Shown here: piece after piece, positions 1 through 11,563 of the stretch
How the letters are laid out: each line of letters starts with the position of its first letter
Position numbering within the stretch: the stretch's first letter is position 1
From: Rhodocollybia butyracea
Lineage: Eukaryota > Basidiomycota > Agaricomycetes > Agaricales > Omphalotaceae
Direction of reading: 5' to 3'
NCBI GenBank assembly: GCA_015501585.1
Contig: JADNRY010000215.1
Coordinates: 40,641 to 104,640 of the forward strand
Length of the DNA stretch: 64,000 nucleotides
Program-made: the position numbers and the translations under genes
The notes under the pieces: model-generated
Seen by the model: only the letters and a program-made list of their open reading frames with translations
Database searches by the model: none
Told to the model about the DNA's origin: nothing

Positions 1-1
1 A

Positions 2-667
2 TACATTTTGCCATGCAGCTAATGTGTGGTGCGTGCTGGGTGCGTGCAAATGTAGTGCATGTTCACTGGGTCGTGTCGGTGTTATCTGAGAAGCTAAAGT
101 ACACAATATAGTACAATGAACATCCCTTGTTAATTACAAGGATAATACACTGATATATTTAAGGCACAACTTTCAAACTTGCTAGTTTTTGTACAATATT
201 ATTATAAACATAAAATAACCTATAGCTACTTAGCAAGGAATGGGCTAACATTGCTGAAGGGACGCATCTGACGCACCCCGCAGCACTTGTATACACCTGC
301 CATGACCATGACCAGCACCGCACCCATCATGCTTTGCACGCACCTTGCATGCACCCCTGCAAAATGATGCGGGTTGCATGCCAGTGATGCGGTGGTGCGT
401 GCAAGGGTGCGTGCAAGTGATGCGGTGGTGCATGCAAGGGTGCATGTAATGACAGTGGCAAATTTTCTCAACAACACTTGTACCTGTAACTTGACCCGAA
501 AACCAATACAAGCTCATTATTACTGTACATATTACAAAGGTATTCATATTTCTTGCTGAGTTTGGAGTCAAAAATGACTCTTTAATGTACATTTGCACGC
601 ACTGTACAACACGCATCAAGTAATTGCGTGCACACACCACGCACCGGCTGCACGGCAAAATCATGTA
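2..667. mobile_element. Inverted-repeat-bounded element (MITE-like)
   Basis: The first 20 bases (TACATTTTGCCATGCAGC) recur inverted at 646-667, with a two-base gap and one mismatch. Both ends continue into TGCGTGC/GCACGCA-rich DNA, so the segment can fold back. Its interior has short repeats of TGATGCGGTGGTGCRTGCAAGGG (about 382-450). The left edge is the window edge, so no target-site duplication can be tested. Open frames inside are by-products of the repeats. Superfamily unknown; hAT is possible but not shown. Confidence 0.4.
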
Positions 668-855
668 GCCCGTCGGAGACGGCCTAGTACAAAGGCTGAA
701 ACAGTATCTGCACTACCAAAGTCATCAATCAGACGATTTCTAATCCACTTTGCACTGCGCCCAAAGAGAGGGACAGAGATGAGTGTATATTCATCATCAT
801 GGCTTGCATACTGATAGCAGAGAGGTGTCAGCAATAAAAAACATGCTATACAAGG

Positions 856-2886
856 CTAGCGTATCGGAAGATTGTCCAAGATGTCCGATGTTTCCAAAGC
901 TTTGAAAAGATGGCTGAAGCCAGGCGGAGAGTAAAGATGAGAAGGAACAATATCGATAAAATGGTCAATGACTTGGAGTAGATTGATGCTGATGTCTTTG
1001 ATAAATGTATAGACCCTTGTGTAAAGCAAAGAGTCCAGCGTTGTATCTCCTTGCTTGCCAATCGCAGCGAACAAGGTGCAAAGTGTGTCGACGACAGCAT
1101 GAATACTGGACAGTCCCAATACAAAGGCCAAGAGAAAGGCATCCTGCAAAATGGAGTTTGTCATAACACGGCTAGCCAGGTCAGATATAAACTTTAGAAG
1201 CTTGAAGAGATCTTCGTCATCTTCACATTCCTGTACGATACTCATTAGAGTGACAGTGGATGAGCGTCCACTCTGAAGCTTGACAAGTTGAGCCTTAACT
1301 CAAAGCAAAACAGGCTGAAGCGGAATATAAGGGCCTGTTGGCATAAGCGAATACTATCAGAGGAAATGGTAAGTAGATATCATGAAATTAAACAAGAGAG
1401 GTGTATCCAAGACACGATCTCATGACAAGGACCTCCAAAGTGGAAAAGCTGCTGTTTGACTTTCTGTATCTGACACCCATACATCAGCGGTGCTGTAACA
1501 TCCTCACCTGTGATACATGCAATGAGAAAACAGCCAAGAAAAAGTTGAAGATAGGATGGAAATGTGTACCCCAGTCTTTTTCCTTTCAGTTCGAACTATC
1601 GGTTGCAGACTGTAGAAAACAATAGAGTCGAAAGACAGACAATATGCAACAACAACTTACAGATGCAGCATACGACTTGGCTTTTGGACCTGTCTTTGAA
1701 CGTGTTTTGGGCAGTTCATAATCTGAGGCGTCACTGTCGCCACCATTGTCGCCACCATTGTCGGAAACACTCAGGATATCTTTGTCTGGGTCATCGTCAA
1801 TCGGAATAGTCGCAGTCCCTTTGGGGAATGCAAAGATGCATCGTGGGGACCAGACGCGTGATTTCAAATTCGTTCCAGTTTCCCAAGTTCTACAAGCAAA
1901 GTTAGCTTTGTCATTGAAGCAAACATACAAACTGAAGCTTACCCGTGCAAATCCTGGTAGCTAGGCTTCCCAGGTCTTCCTGTGGGGGTAAGAAACACCG
2001 ACTTTCCTGTCCCTTTTGATGTTTTGCAGAGCAGACGAAGGCCATGGAAAAATGGAGGCTTGGTCTTCAAAAGCTGCACCTTTACCAGCAAAGGCAGTGA
2101 ATATTTTGTTGTAGATATCTTCAGCAGTGTCAGAAGCGGGTATCTCAATCAGTTGGAGAAGGTTGTTTGTCCAGTGCTTCAGAATTCTTATAAAGAATTT
2201 AGTATTCAATTGGAGACAAGAAACAAATGCTCACAATGCAGGAGTGGGGATGGAGCATTTTCCTGTATCTATCAAAGCAGTGTCATGGAATACAACAATA
2301 TTGAGGGTCATTGCATCCTTGAACTTTTTCATCACAGGGCCTGTCTCCTTGTCGTCATCATCTCCAGGGACAACCTCGGCGCTCTTTCGCTTCTTTCCTT
2401 TCTTCTTGAGTGCCTCTGGCTTGCCACCTTGAGCCTTCTTGAAGGCATCAACATTTCCCTATGCAGAATGAATCAAAAAAAATTTGACTACAAAGCAGAA
2501 AAGCCAAAAGGACAAACCTTGACTCCAGGGTCAAACTTCTGCTGCTTTGTAAGGTCATCCATAGTGTCTTGATTCCATTGACAAACTCTAGCACTAGCAG
2601 ACGTTGCAAAGGAGAAAGTAGAAGGTTGGCCACTCGACTTTTCCTTCAGAAAAGATATCAAGCACTGAGCATTTAATTGATCAAAATGTTGTACTTCTGA
2701 TGTAGTCTCGGAACTTCCAGCAGGTTTAATGTGGTACAAACCAGTGCACCCACAAAAGGAGCAAAGCGAGCGTATAACAGGCTCTTTATCCGAGTTTTCT
2801 AAAGCGTAGAATTGTAAACAGCCACCAAAATTAACAACTGGGCAGTCAGCGTTGGTGCATGCACCAAGATTACTCTGTGCACTCAT
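856..2886 (-). pseudogene. Hypothetical multi-exon basidiomycete gene, probably decayed
   Basis: I do not recognise the family. The best start is the ATG at 2886. Exon 1 (2886-2518) encodes a Cys-rich N terminus (CTNADCPVVNFGGC, then SLCSFCGCTGLYH), which looks like a small zinc-binding module. Exon 2 (2458-2235) is Lys-rich. Exon 3 starts at 2186 and joins in phase, giving an acidic helical stretch. Near 2020 the reading frame must slip by one base to reach the next exon (about 1889-1661), which holds CIFAFPKGT, an Asp/Ser-rich segment and a basic tail. A separate 129-codon helical, Leu-rich frame at 1245-859 may be the C-terminal part. Introns are about 50-60 nt with GT-AG ends. The slip and the poorly defined 3' half suggest a dying gene. 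No mobile-element domain is visible. Confidence 0.45.
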
Positions 2887-2949
2887 CACAAGAGGTGGGA
2901 TAGAAAAATGTAAATGGAAAAGAGAAGGAACATCAAACAATGGAAAGAT

Positions 2950-3640
2950 AAATCACTCGTACCATAATTAGACTTTTGATTGGTGAGCAGAATTGGTCCT
3001 GATCATTATTAAGGCTGTGTATGCAGAGCGTAGTCTGCTCACCTTCAGATATGGCAAAATACGCCTGCTCTGCATATGCTATAATTAAAGAATAGATGCT
3101 AAAAGCATGCCAGATGTCCCCTTCATATATTACCAGAGCATGAAGTACTTAATTTGTCGGCTTGTACAGTTTAAACTTGGCATACTTAATCAGTCTTCTG
3201 AAGGCACATATGGCACTGCTAAAAGTGCGGTGGGTGTACGTTCATCTTCATACATTAGCCATATACTTTTGAGGGGTTCAGCATTATAGCAAAATACTTA
3301 CTTTTGCTATAAACAGTATATATCAGTGTCCCAGAGATTTGCTCACCTTTAAATGTAGCCTTGACACACTTGAGTAGCCCACTTGCATAGAAGAATACTC
3401 AGAATTTAGTTTTACTGGTCATCATCGAGGTTCTAGGAATTATGAATGAGCTTTCAATATGATCAAACATAGTAGTAAGCGCCGACTCGGCCTTTAACGC
3501 TGGAGGCGCCTAATCAGCAATCTAATCAGCATTTGTCATCCATAGAACTTTAGACTTTGGACTTAATCTGTGTCCAACTTGATAGAAAATAAGTATGTCG
3601 ACTTCGCTAACTTGTTTCCAATTTGAGTCGATGAGACTTG
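2950..3640. other. Gene-free interval
   Basis: AT-rich DNA with no supportable coding region. A tract resembling TATAGCAAAATAC recurs around 3052-3080 and 3285-3310, perhaps debris of a small repeat. Nothing else is visible. Confidence 0.4.
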
Positions 3641-3648
3641 AGTCCCTA

Positions 3649-3785
3649 AAACATGGTCCACAAAACTTGTGTCCACAAAACCTGTGTCCACAAAATGCAT
3701 GTCCGCAAAACGCATGTCCGCAAAACACATGTCCACAAAACTCATTTCTGCAAAACTTCTAAAAGTTGTGTCCACAAAACTTATG
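3649..3785. repeat. 15-bp tandem repeat (about 7-8 units)
   Basis: Degenerate copies of AAAACNYRTGTCCRC follow one another every 15 bases. Because 15 is a multiple of three, both strands show artificial repetitive open frames (Phe-Cys-Gly-His on the minus strand). These are by-products, not zinc-finger genes. Confidence 0.8.
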
Positions 3786-3818
3786 CCTGACTTGACCTTG
3801 ATTCAACCAGACATTTTC

Positions 3819-3957
3819 TCAAGTTAGGTCCGCAAAACAGGTATCAAAAGCTAAAGTGTCCATAAATGATGATTTTACACTATTTTATGAAGTTGGGTCC
3901 GCAAAAGTGGTGCCGAAGGCTAAAGTGTCCGCAAATAATTATTTTACACTATATGTG
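3819..3957. repeat. Two tandem copies of a ~69-bp unit
   Basis: The segment starting AAGTTAGGTCCGCAAAACAG (about 3819) recurs as AAGTTGGGTCCGCAAAAGTG (about 3889). Both run through GGCTAAAGTGTCC-like and TTTTACACTAT sequence. The GTCCGCAAAA core matches the adjacent 15-bp array, so both arrays probably grew from one sequence. Confidence 0.75.
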
Positions 3958-4179
3958 CCATATTCATGAGTCTGGCTCAGGTCACCCAACAAAACAGAAG
4001 ATGTCATTGTTTTCAATTACACAAAATTCACTTTTCTCATTAACACTTTTATTAGTCCAAACATTATCTTCCTAATTTTATTCTTTCAAGTTCTCTAGTT
4101 TGACCGGTTTGCCCCGCATGCTTAACAACACCATTTGCAAACCGCATATATGCCAACAAACTAATGACTCATTCTTGAT

Positions 4180-4690
4180 CAATGGAAAGACCTATCCCAG
4201 GCACTGCCAACAAAGGTCATTGCACACCATACCACTTTGTATGCTCCACTTCCTTTAGCCTCGGACAAGGCTTATTCTACGGGGCACAGAAGATAACACT
4301 AAGTCCTAACTCCATCTTGAAACCTACTTTGCAAATATTGTGCGCACAGAGCGGCAGAGTACTTACACCTCAGCTTGTGTTGTCCTAAGGACTCTCGAGA
4401 GGGTATAAATCAATCAATCAATAGTACTGGTGTCTTTTCACTTGCATGTCTGCGCATCAATCTTTGTTTCACCTCTTGCAACCTCCGTTGTTCGGTTTCA
4501 TAGCAGAGGATTGGCATTTTGGGCCTATTAAGCTCTGTGCACACCATACCACACTGTGTACTCCACTTCCTTACCAGGAAAAGAAGATATGAGGTCCTAA
4601 CTCCATCTTGTGACCGACTTTGCAAATATTGTGTGCGCAGAGCGCCCGAGTACACCTCAGCTTCCCTTGCGTGCGAGACGAGCAGGTGAG
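4180..4690 (+). repeat. Two related ~200-bp segments, third copy near 46 kb
   Basis: Segments at about 4180-4400 and 4525-4690 share CACACCATACCAC, CTCCACTTCCTT, CCTAACTCCATCTTG and TTTGCAAATATTGTGYGC. A third relative lies at 45980-46130. Each is followed by CACTAGTACT/TAGTACTGG and CTTTTCACTTGC in the 4-kb pair. A short frame (4182-4388) carries a PNSIL motif shared with the 46-kb copy, but the frame is not preserved in the middle copy. They are either decayed copies of a short exon or a non-coding dispersed repeat. Confidence 0.5.
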
Positions 4691-4869
4691 TATCAACTAA
4701 TCACTAGTACTAGCGTCTTTTCACTTGCCTGAATGCGCGTCAATCTTTGTTTAACCCTTGTTCCACTACAATGATTGAAACTTTAAGGATTATTCCACGG
4801 TGAATCCAGATTAGATCCGTAAAGTCCCCAGGCTCTTCAACACCAGATTAGAAGTGGTCTTCAATATCA

Positions 4870-5370
4870 AGCTACAAAGAAGTCTATGTTCAGGTCACGC
4901 AGCGCTCAGGAATAGAACTCATTAATACGTCGATTATAGCAGTTGTCAAAGTACCTGATTGGCCAGAATTACTGTACAACACAGTGAGCGCACTTTTCAT
5001 CGCATTGTCTCCCTTAAACTATCATCTTGATGGGACAGAGCTACGAGCTGGAGAGTGAGTTGATTTTAGTCTTGTTGCTCAGCGCATACTCACAGACATC
5101 ATACAGTTATCAGTGTCAGTGGGATCCATTGGAAGCCAGATGTTATCCATGATACCCTGAATGGCTAATATGTCGCAATTGACATCAATGGCAAGACGGT
5201 CATCAGACAAACCCAAGCAGAAAGTGGGTAGCCATGTGGAACCAGACTTGCAGCTTGTAAGTAGTAACACAAGATTGGTAGACAGTCCATCTTCCATCAT
5301 TGTTTTGCAATTTTTCCATAAATCTACTTTTGGGGAAGAAATGTTTGGCAATGGAGTAAAGCAAAGCTAA
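4870..5370 (+). pseudogene. Broken NLR 5' fragment (promoter plus C2-like exons)
   Basis: This is a partial copy of the 5' part of the NLR gene at 35749. Shared upstream sequence includes GGTCACGCAGCGCTCA. The start MGQSYEL is conserved (5032-5052) with a donor just after it. The exon with RRSSDKPKQKVG/SHVEP corresponds to the NLR segment encoding DGKRVYQTNPSRK but is out of frame. It ends in VDSPSSIIVLQFFHKS, matching VDSPSSLITLQILHKS in the NLR. The intron in the middle is shortened to about 17 nt and frames shift, so it cannot be functional. Nothing downstream resembles NACHT or WD40. It shows that this NLR type has duplicated and decayed locally. Confidence 0.75.
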
Positions 5371-6295
5371 TAGCCATCAGAAGCATCTATGTGAGCACCC
5401 ATCTCACATGTCAGTGACTTCTTTGTCTACTAATGGCATATCAAATGGCCACTCTACCGAGTTGGGCACAAAGTTTGTGCCCGACTCAAACTGCATCATC
5501 CTTGGCTCCCCAGGAGATGACACAGAAAGCAAGTTACCAGAGACCCATAGAATGTGTTCCTCACACAAAAACACTCATTCTTGATTCTTATTGAAGACTT
5601 TTCACATACAGACAATACTGCCTAGTGGAATTACCAGTAAGTACTTCTACTACCAGTAAACAAAATTGAACTCACCAAATCTTCAGCCATGCCTGCACCT
5701 CGTACCATTGCTCAGGTCTGTTGATCAGTGCAAGTGAACAGAATTCCAAGCATCAGAATGAATTGAGTTGATGGGCCTTTAAATGATTAATGGGGTCAGT
5801 TACAAAATGAGATTGTCTGGAGGACACTGCCGAAAGTTGTCGTTCCATTGAGGCACCACTTTGACTCATGGCAACGGAATCAGCTTTGACTTCTCTACAT
5901 TTTGAAGAGGATGAAGGATCAGTACTGAGTACTGGCTTCCCAACTTGGATCTTGCAGCTTGCTTAGATCTCAAAGTGACAGCTCCTGCTAACAGTTCATC
6001 TTATTCTTGACCTACAAAAGCCACAGGATTGCTCACACCAGACAAAGCATGAACATAATCTTAGATCTATAATGAAAAGAGTCTGGAAAGAATAATACAT
6101 CTCTTGCATCCGCGCTGATATGTAGTGTCACACATTCGCCACAGAGCCTTTGAGTACGTGACTATTATCTTCCAAACCGAGATGAAAAGGTGCCCGTGGA
6201 CTTTGACAAGGCAGTGGAGCATAGAAGACGCGGGCGGCGGCAGGGAGTGGCTGGTAGAAAAATCCATTAAGGCCACTACATTGACCGTGTACCAC
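5371..6295. other. Gene-free interval
   Basis: No coding region or named repeat could be supported. The DNA is ordinary intergenic sequence up to the sharp start of the dispersed repeat at 6296. Confidence 0.4.
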
Positions 6296-7233
6296 CCATT
6301 GCAGTAGCATTATTTAAATACCCCCAGTACCTGTTGTGGAGATTATGATAATAAACCCAGTAAGCTACTGTACAGTAAGAGTGTAGGGGCATTTTAATCC
6401 CTCTGTGTTCGCATTTGATAAGGTCATGTGACTCTTTCGTTGCAGCTTTTGGGTGGCTGGACAAAAATAGGTTATTTACGGGCCTATTTAGGCAATTTCT
6501 GGGATGATAGCTAGCCCAAAAAAGACTATATATAATGGATTAATATTTGAGCACTACTCCGAGGTGGATTAGGCACCATAAGGGGATGGATTGCATCGAA
6601 AAATCTAGATGACGTTCGGTCAAAGCTGGCTGAGCATTACCCAATTGGGTAATGCCATCAAAACAGTAAAAGCGGCCTAAAAAGCCTGCTTCTACATGGA
6701 TATTCCACCCTATAAGAGTGTAGATAGTATCTTTACATATATAATAGGTCCCTGAAGCAAGATTACAGTGATAGCTGCGGTCAAAGCTGTTTTATTACCA
6801 TATTTAGAATGCCAGCAAAGCGGCCTAAAAGCTTGTTTATGCATGGTTATTCTACCTAATAGCAGTCTATACAGTATTTATAGATGTACAGTAGGCACCT
6901 AAATCGAAATTAAAGCAGGTATATGGTGTAATAGTAGCACTGCTTCGATGTTTGGGTCTGTGGCTGTGTTGTAAAAAATCGAAATAAAAGTAGGGATGTT
7001 TAATATACTAGGAGTACAGGCATGGTCTCTGCATAATATATATATGCCTGAAGCGAAATAAGAGCATTCTATGAAGAGAATAGGCTGTAATTGCCCGCTC
7101 TAGGCCGGAGGAGGTCAAAGCTGTATGACCAAATAGGGAAATATATGATTACATACAGGTGGTGTTGAGTCGAAGTTGGGCTCAGTAATGGCATGGCCTC
7201 TCAAGGTCTGAGGTCTGGAATACATATCTGAGT
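6296..7233. repeat. Dispersed ~0.94-kb repeat, copy A
   Basis: From CCATTGCAGTAGCATTATTT to ATACATATCTGAGT the sequence matches 16537-17463 almost base for base, and part of it matches 17464-18184 inverted. It has no credible coding region. It holds internal motifs such as TTACCCAATTGGGTAATG (a palindrome) and CCTGAAGC. Class unknown: there is no clear terminal inverted repeat or target-site duplication, and flanks of the two direct copies differ immediately outside the shared block. Confidence 0.85.
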
Positions 7234-7284
7234 GCTGTAGTATACTAGCTACGCCCTCCAGGTGTTATATTTAGTAATATGTGG

Positions 7285-7695
7285 GCAGGAGGATGTACAT
7301 GGAGTGATCAATGGTGAGTAACCATCAAAACTCGCTTTTTTTGAAGAATTAAATACTAATAATGAGTGTCTAAGCGCAGTTAGGACCTCAAAGCTTGGTA
7401 GGTATACTGTACTACATAGTATACACTCGATCCGTGTCCAAGAACTATTAATCTGCAACCAGATGCGATGGTATACACTGATCTTTATTGATTTTCCCTC
7501 AAAACTCGATTTTTTGAGGAATTATCATGGAATATTGGGGCCTTAAGAGTAGCCAGGGGGCTAAGACATCGTATATAGACTATACTATATGGTATTGGTC
7601 TTTTCCATATGCAAGAACGATTTATGCAGCACCTGAAGCGATGGTATTCCCTGATCTGTATGGATTCTGCCAAAAAATGCGATTTTCAGGAAGGT
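7285..7695. repeat. Degenerate ~165-175-bp tandem duplication at the KDZ 3' end
   Basis: A motif like GCGATGGTATNCNCTGATCT...AAAACTCGATTTTTTGAGGA appears at about 7310-7355, 7465-7525 and 7640-7695. The last copy overlaps the KDZ transposase tail, so the array probably arose by duplication of the end of that gene. Confidence 0.4.
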
Positions 7696-10600
7696 CATTG
7701 AGTAATCCATCAACCCCGAGAGCTCTCTCTTGTCGCCTAAGGCTAGTTCTGAGGCTTTCTAGTTGTTTTTCTGCATCTGGCAATTCAGTTCCTGCATGCT
7801 TGTATGGTTCTGCTTCAAGGTCCATAAGGATATTCTGGCAGTTGAGCACCTTCTTAGCCGCAATCTCACGAGCCTTGCGTGTCTGCAATGCCGCTTCCAC
7901 CGCCTTCTTGCCTTTGTTTTTTGACTGCCCTAGACAGAGGTCATATAACTCAATCTTTTGGTACAATGCAATGAAAACATCACTTACAAGATAATGGCTT
8001 TGTCTGAGCCTTAACCTGTTCTTCCCATTGCTCTTGCAGGAAAGCGGCAGTTCTGACTGAACCCCTGATGTCCCTGTCTGCTTCAGCGCGGGGCCTGGTC
8101 CTGGCCGAATGCCATTTGTGCTGTAGCCATTTTCCCAGATTCACAAGACTCTCTTGATCTGCATGTTGCACTTGAGAGTCCAAAGTGTAAAGACGGAGGT
8201 GATGCTGCGGAGCAGAACGTCAAACTTCAGGCCCTATCATACTTGTGAAAAGAAAGGAAACTCACCCCACATACTCACAGATAGGCGATAAGTTTGCTTA
8301 TCGAGTGCCAAAACCGCTCACACCCTTTGCCATTGGACAACCCAAATCCCCTGCATTTCCGTGGGTGGTAAATGCATTGACATGGCCACCCATGACTGTA
8401 GGCATGAAAAACCGATATAGCAAATGCTATTTGGTCCAGGTATTGTTCAAGGAAACCCCACTTAACGCAGCTTCTGTGGAGCGAGCAACCAATGTCATAG
8501 AGTAACCCAATAGTCCATGAATTAGGAAGATTTTTGAACAACGTTAATATGCAGATTTTGCGCTTAGGCTTGTAGCCATATATTTTGACAATGTATATGC
8601 GCTACACATACAATAAGAGGGTTATACAGAGCCCGAACGTGATAACTGTAGCTAATGCTTAGTATCTCAGCGATAATACTCAGCTAGTCGTGATGATACG
8701 CCCACAAGTGTAGTCTGATACTAAACTAGTGAGGATACTCAAGGTGCCCAGAGACATCAACACTAGATGGTCAGTCTAGTTCTACCCACCCCAATGCATA
8801 CACGAATCTGCATACTTGGATGTCTTGAAGTGGGATGAGTACTGGCGGTGGCGTTACCCAGGGAAGGCATCAGAAGGGGAATGCAATGCTCGTACTGCGC
8901 TAGCGGAAAGACGGACACCGGAGGATAAGATCTACGATCGCCTTATGGACCGGAAGGAAATCTTAACATGTTACAATGACTAGTTGGGTTGCAATGCGGC
9001 ACAGCTGCTAGATGATTAAGCTAGGCGAATTTGATATTTGATTATTGGCTCACTATTGACTAGGAAAGTCCTACTGCAATAAACCTGATGATCTTACGGT
9101 GGATAGGCTATCGCCAAGCCACAGCTCTGACAATCCACGAGCTCTGAGCATTGTGCTAGCACACATATCTCTGGGGTTCTTGGTATCTACTCAAAGCTAG
9201 CGAAGTGAACTATCACTGGGAGATGTTATTATCTTAAAGGGATTGAGCTAGACTTGCTCAAACCTACCAGACAACCTCAAGGATAAACATGCGGACACGT
9301 ACCTGTGTGGAGCCATGAAACATCTGATGGAAGGAACAGTTATTTGCGGTACAAGATTCCGCGAGGACCAGAATATGTTAACACATTTTAATTTCTTTTA
9401 CTTTGGTACCCAAATCGGGACTGTACCTAAATTGGGACGGTTTTCTAGATAAATGTACAATATGTCCGGGCTAGAGTTTCCTTTCTTAGCTAAATCCCTC
9501 TCTTTCTCGAATTTCCATCTTACTCCGTTTCTCTCCGACTCTGTTTCATCTCTTTTCGTATTAAACTAGTAAAGACCCAGTATATAAGCATGATGTATTT
9601 ATCACATAAATCAAGTTATCTTGCCACCTCTCATAGCCACCCGTTGTGATGAAGTCGAAGGTCTCTTCACCGCCGGAGTCTGCTAGTCCTCTTAATTCCC
9701 CCTGGTTTAAAAGTACTGAGTCAATCAAACACCGTAACTGGGCGTTTGTTTAGGGCATGTATGGAGTCTAGCTTTCTCTTCGAAGTTAATATTATATTCT
9801 ATCTTATAAAGTTTGGATTGGCGTAATAGAAGCTTCATAACAGCTTTTGTGCCCGCTTGAGATTGAGTTAGATCTTTTGCGTGAATCTAGTTGCTTCCTT
9901 AGAGGGGACGGCTTCTAGTAAGGAATTATTTGGCTCCAGAGTGAGGGTTCCTTAGCTAGATCTTAATGAGTATTAGCGAGCCACTAAGATTGTGGTATGA
10001 GTTCCTAGTGATTAAGTTCACTCACAGTTCCGTAGCTTGACCCAGAGTTTGGTCAGGGACGTTACGGCGTTACGCTAGCTGGAGCCAGAGTTTGCCCAGG
10101 AGTGTTTCACAACCTTGTTTCTATTGCACTAGCTGGAGCCAGAGTTTGCCCAGGAGTGTCCTAGTTGCATTGTATTGATTTTGGTTTTTGGTTATTGTTG
10201 GACACACACACACACACATGGTTATTTGGTTATTTGGGTTTTTGGTCAGACATACGCGCACAACTTAGACAATAGTCTACACTAGTTCAGTTCATAGAAC
10301 TTATTAGACCTTGTTGCACTATGCTAGTAGTTCAGTTGTTTCACTACACTGGCTGGTGTAACATCTTACATTCAATATTTTAACTTTCTTTGGGGAATCT
10401 TTGACAACCCAGCCTTGCTCCCTTTAAACAAATTGATAGTCTGGTTAGACACGGCTTGTATTTGTTAGGTTGTTTTCTAGCGCCTTTCACATACCAGTAT
10501 GAACCAAGCCAATTAACGTATCGATCAGAGTTCACATGTAGTGCCGTCGCTCACCGGGCAAAGTCATATTGACCAGCCATAACACACGATCGTGGCGGCA

Positions 10601-10903
10601 CAACATTCCCATTAGAGCTGTAGAATCAAAAAACTGCCCACTAGTTTTCTCTTGAGTCTCGTCTGCTGCTGTGAAACTATTCTCGCATCCATCTAAGACT
10701 GACTTGGGCACTCGCAGGGTGCCCTCAAACCCGTCTTCTCCTTCATCTTCAGCCTTCTTTTGCGGTTGTTTTGCCTTAGGCTTTGTTCTCACTTCGGCAA
10801 CAAAGTCTTCCCAGACCTTCATCAGGAAAAGTACCCCTAAACTTAAGGCGGCAAAAGGCCACTCAAGGCATAGAAGCCAACTTAAGTGGCTCCCGCAACT
10901 CAA
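7622..10903 (-). pseudogene. KDZ-family transposase, split by an LTR-like insertion
   Basis: Minus-strand coding blocks read in order as a KDZ (Kyakuja-Dileera-Zisupton) transposase. 10903-10520 holds VLDGCENSFTAAD, FFDSTALMGMLCRHDRVLWL and PGERRHY. 8539-8275 holds LLYDIGCSLHRSC, FAISVFHAYSHGWPCQ and the CERFWHSISKLIAYL block. After an intron, 8183-7990 encodes a basic helical segment, and 7966-7622 a coiled coil (KKAVEAALQTRKAREIAA). KDZ enzymes mobilise DNA transposons and are abundant in basidiomycetes. An element at 8545-10514 cuts the gene: removing it with one AACGT copy restores TLIDTLFKNLP in frame. A stop after RRHYM also interrupts the frame. The N-terminal cysteine-rich part is not visible before the LTR element at 11141. 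Family call confident; element ends not found. Confidence 0.85.
8545..10514. mobile_element. LTR-like insertion, 1,970 bp (diverged copy of a three-member family)
   Basis: Direct repeats AACGT lie at 8540-8544 and 10515-10519. The element begins TAATATGC and ends GCCAATT. It is a diverged relative of 28137-29979 and 59039-61257: shared landmarks are AGAGGGTTATACAGAGCCCGA near the left end, CCCAGTATATAAGC mid-element (a TATA-like box), GCTGGAGCCAGAGTTTGCC, and TCTGGTTAGACACGGCTTG near the right end. It has no coding capacity. The five-base duplication, a mid-element TATA and the absence of terminal inverted repeats fit a large solo LTR; the TA...TT ends are unusual for that. A (CA)n run sits at about 10202. 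Confidence 0.75.
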
Positions 10904-10940
10904 TCAAAGGTTCACGCTATCACTCTGTCTGAAGTTGCTG

Positions 10941-11140
10941 TGATTGACTGGAGATTGACTTGATGCAACTCGGAGGTGCTGTCAAATTTGACAGGTTGGC
11001 CAAAGCGGTAACCAGAGCAGCTTAAGTTAGCTTACATTCACTTAAGTTAGTGTGAGTCACTCCAAACGAGACTAGGGCAGTCCTAGTATTGCTTTTCTCA
11101 GCTTTCATGGCTTATGAATATATCAAACAAAAGAGATGTC
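10941..11140. other. Flank of the gag-only LTR element
   Basis: Short interval between the KDZ remnant and the LTR element. The last five bases, ATGTC (11136-11140), are the left target-site copy. Confidence 0.6.
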
Positions 11141-11393
11141 TGTAACGCCTCCGCCTCTCTTTCATCACCACTGACCGTATCCGGTGATACGGTCATCCTA
11201 GATGCCGCCGATAGACCAAATGGTCTATCTTATCTTTCTATTTATTATTAATTATATAATAAATCCGTTACTATAAGTATCGTACAATTACTTAAGAGTC
11301 TAGTTAGTCTTTTACACTGTCGTACACACAATAGTATCCTATTTGTCATGTTCACCGGTGTTCTTAAGGACTTTGCCCATAGGGCGCGTTATA
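11141..11393 (+). repeat. 5' LTR
   Basis: 253 bp, TGTAACGCC...GCGTTATA. It contains the inverted pair GACCGTATCCGGTGATACGGTC, a strong hairpin, and a TATA-rich tract (TTATTAATTATATAATAAAT) that could hold the promoter. Confidence 0.9.
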
Positions 11394-11563
11394 CTTTTTT
11401 TGAACATCAAAAAATTACTATTGTGTGAATAACACAAAGCTATTAGTTTAACAAGCTAAAAACAGTTATACTACCAAGTATAACAACCATTATTCCAACT
11501 CGCTACACAATCTATACAAACCCGCTCCAATTTTTCCTTCCCGCTATATCATTTGCTGTCTCA

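Noticed and set aside
3522..3775. Minus-strand Phe-Cys-Gly-His repeat peptides resembling metal-binding proteins
   Set aside because: Produced by the 15-bp tandem repeat; a second frame on the same strand shows an equally regular repeat.
10190..10225. (CA)n microsatellite
   Set aside because: Ordinary short repeat inside an element; not notable.
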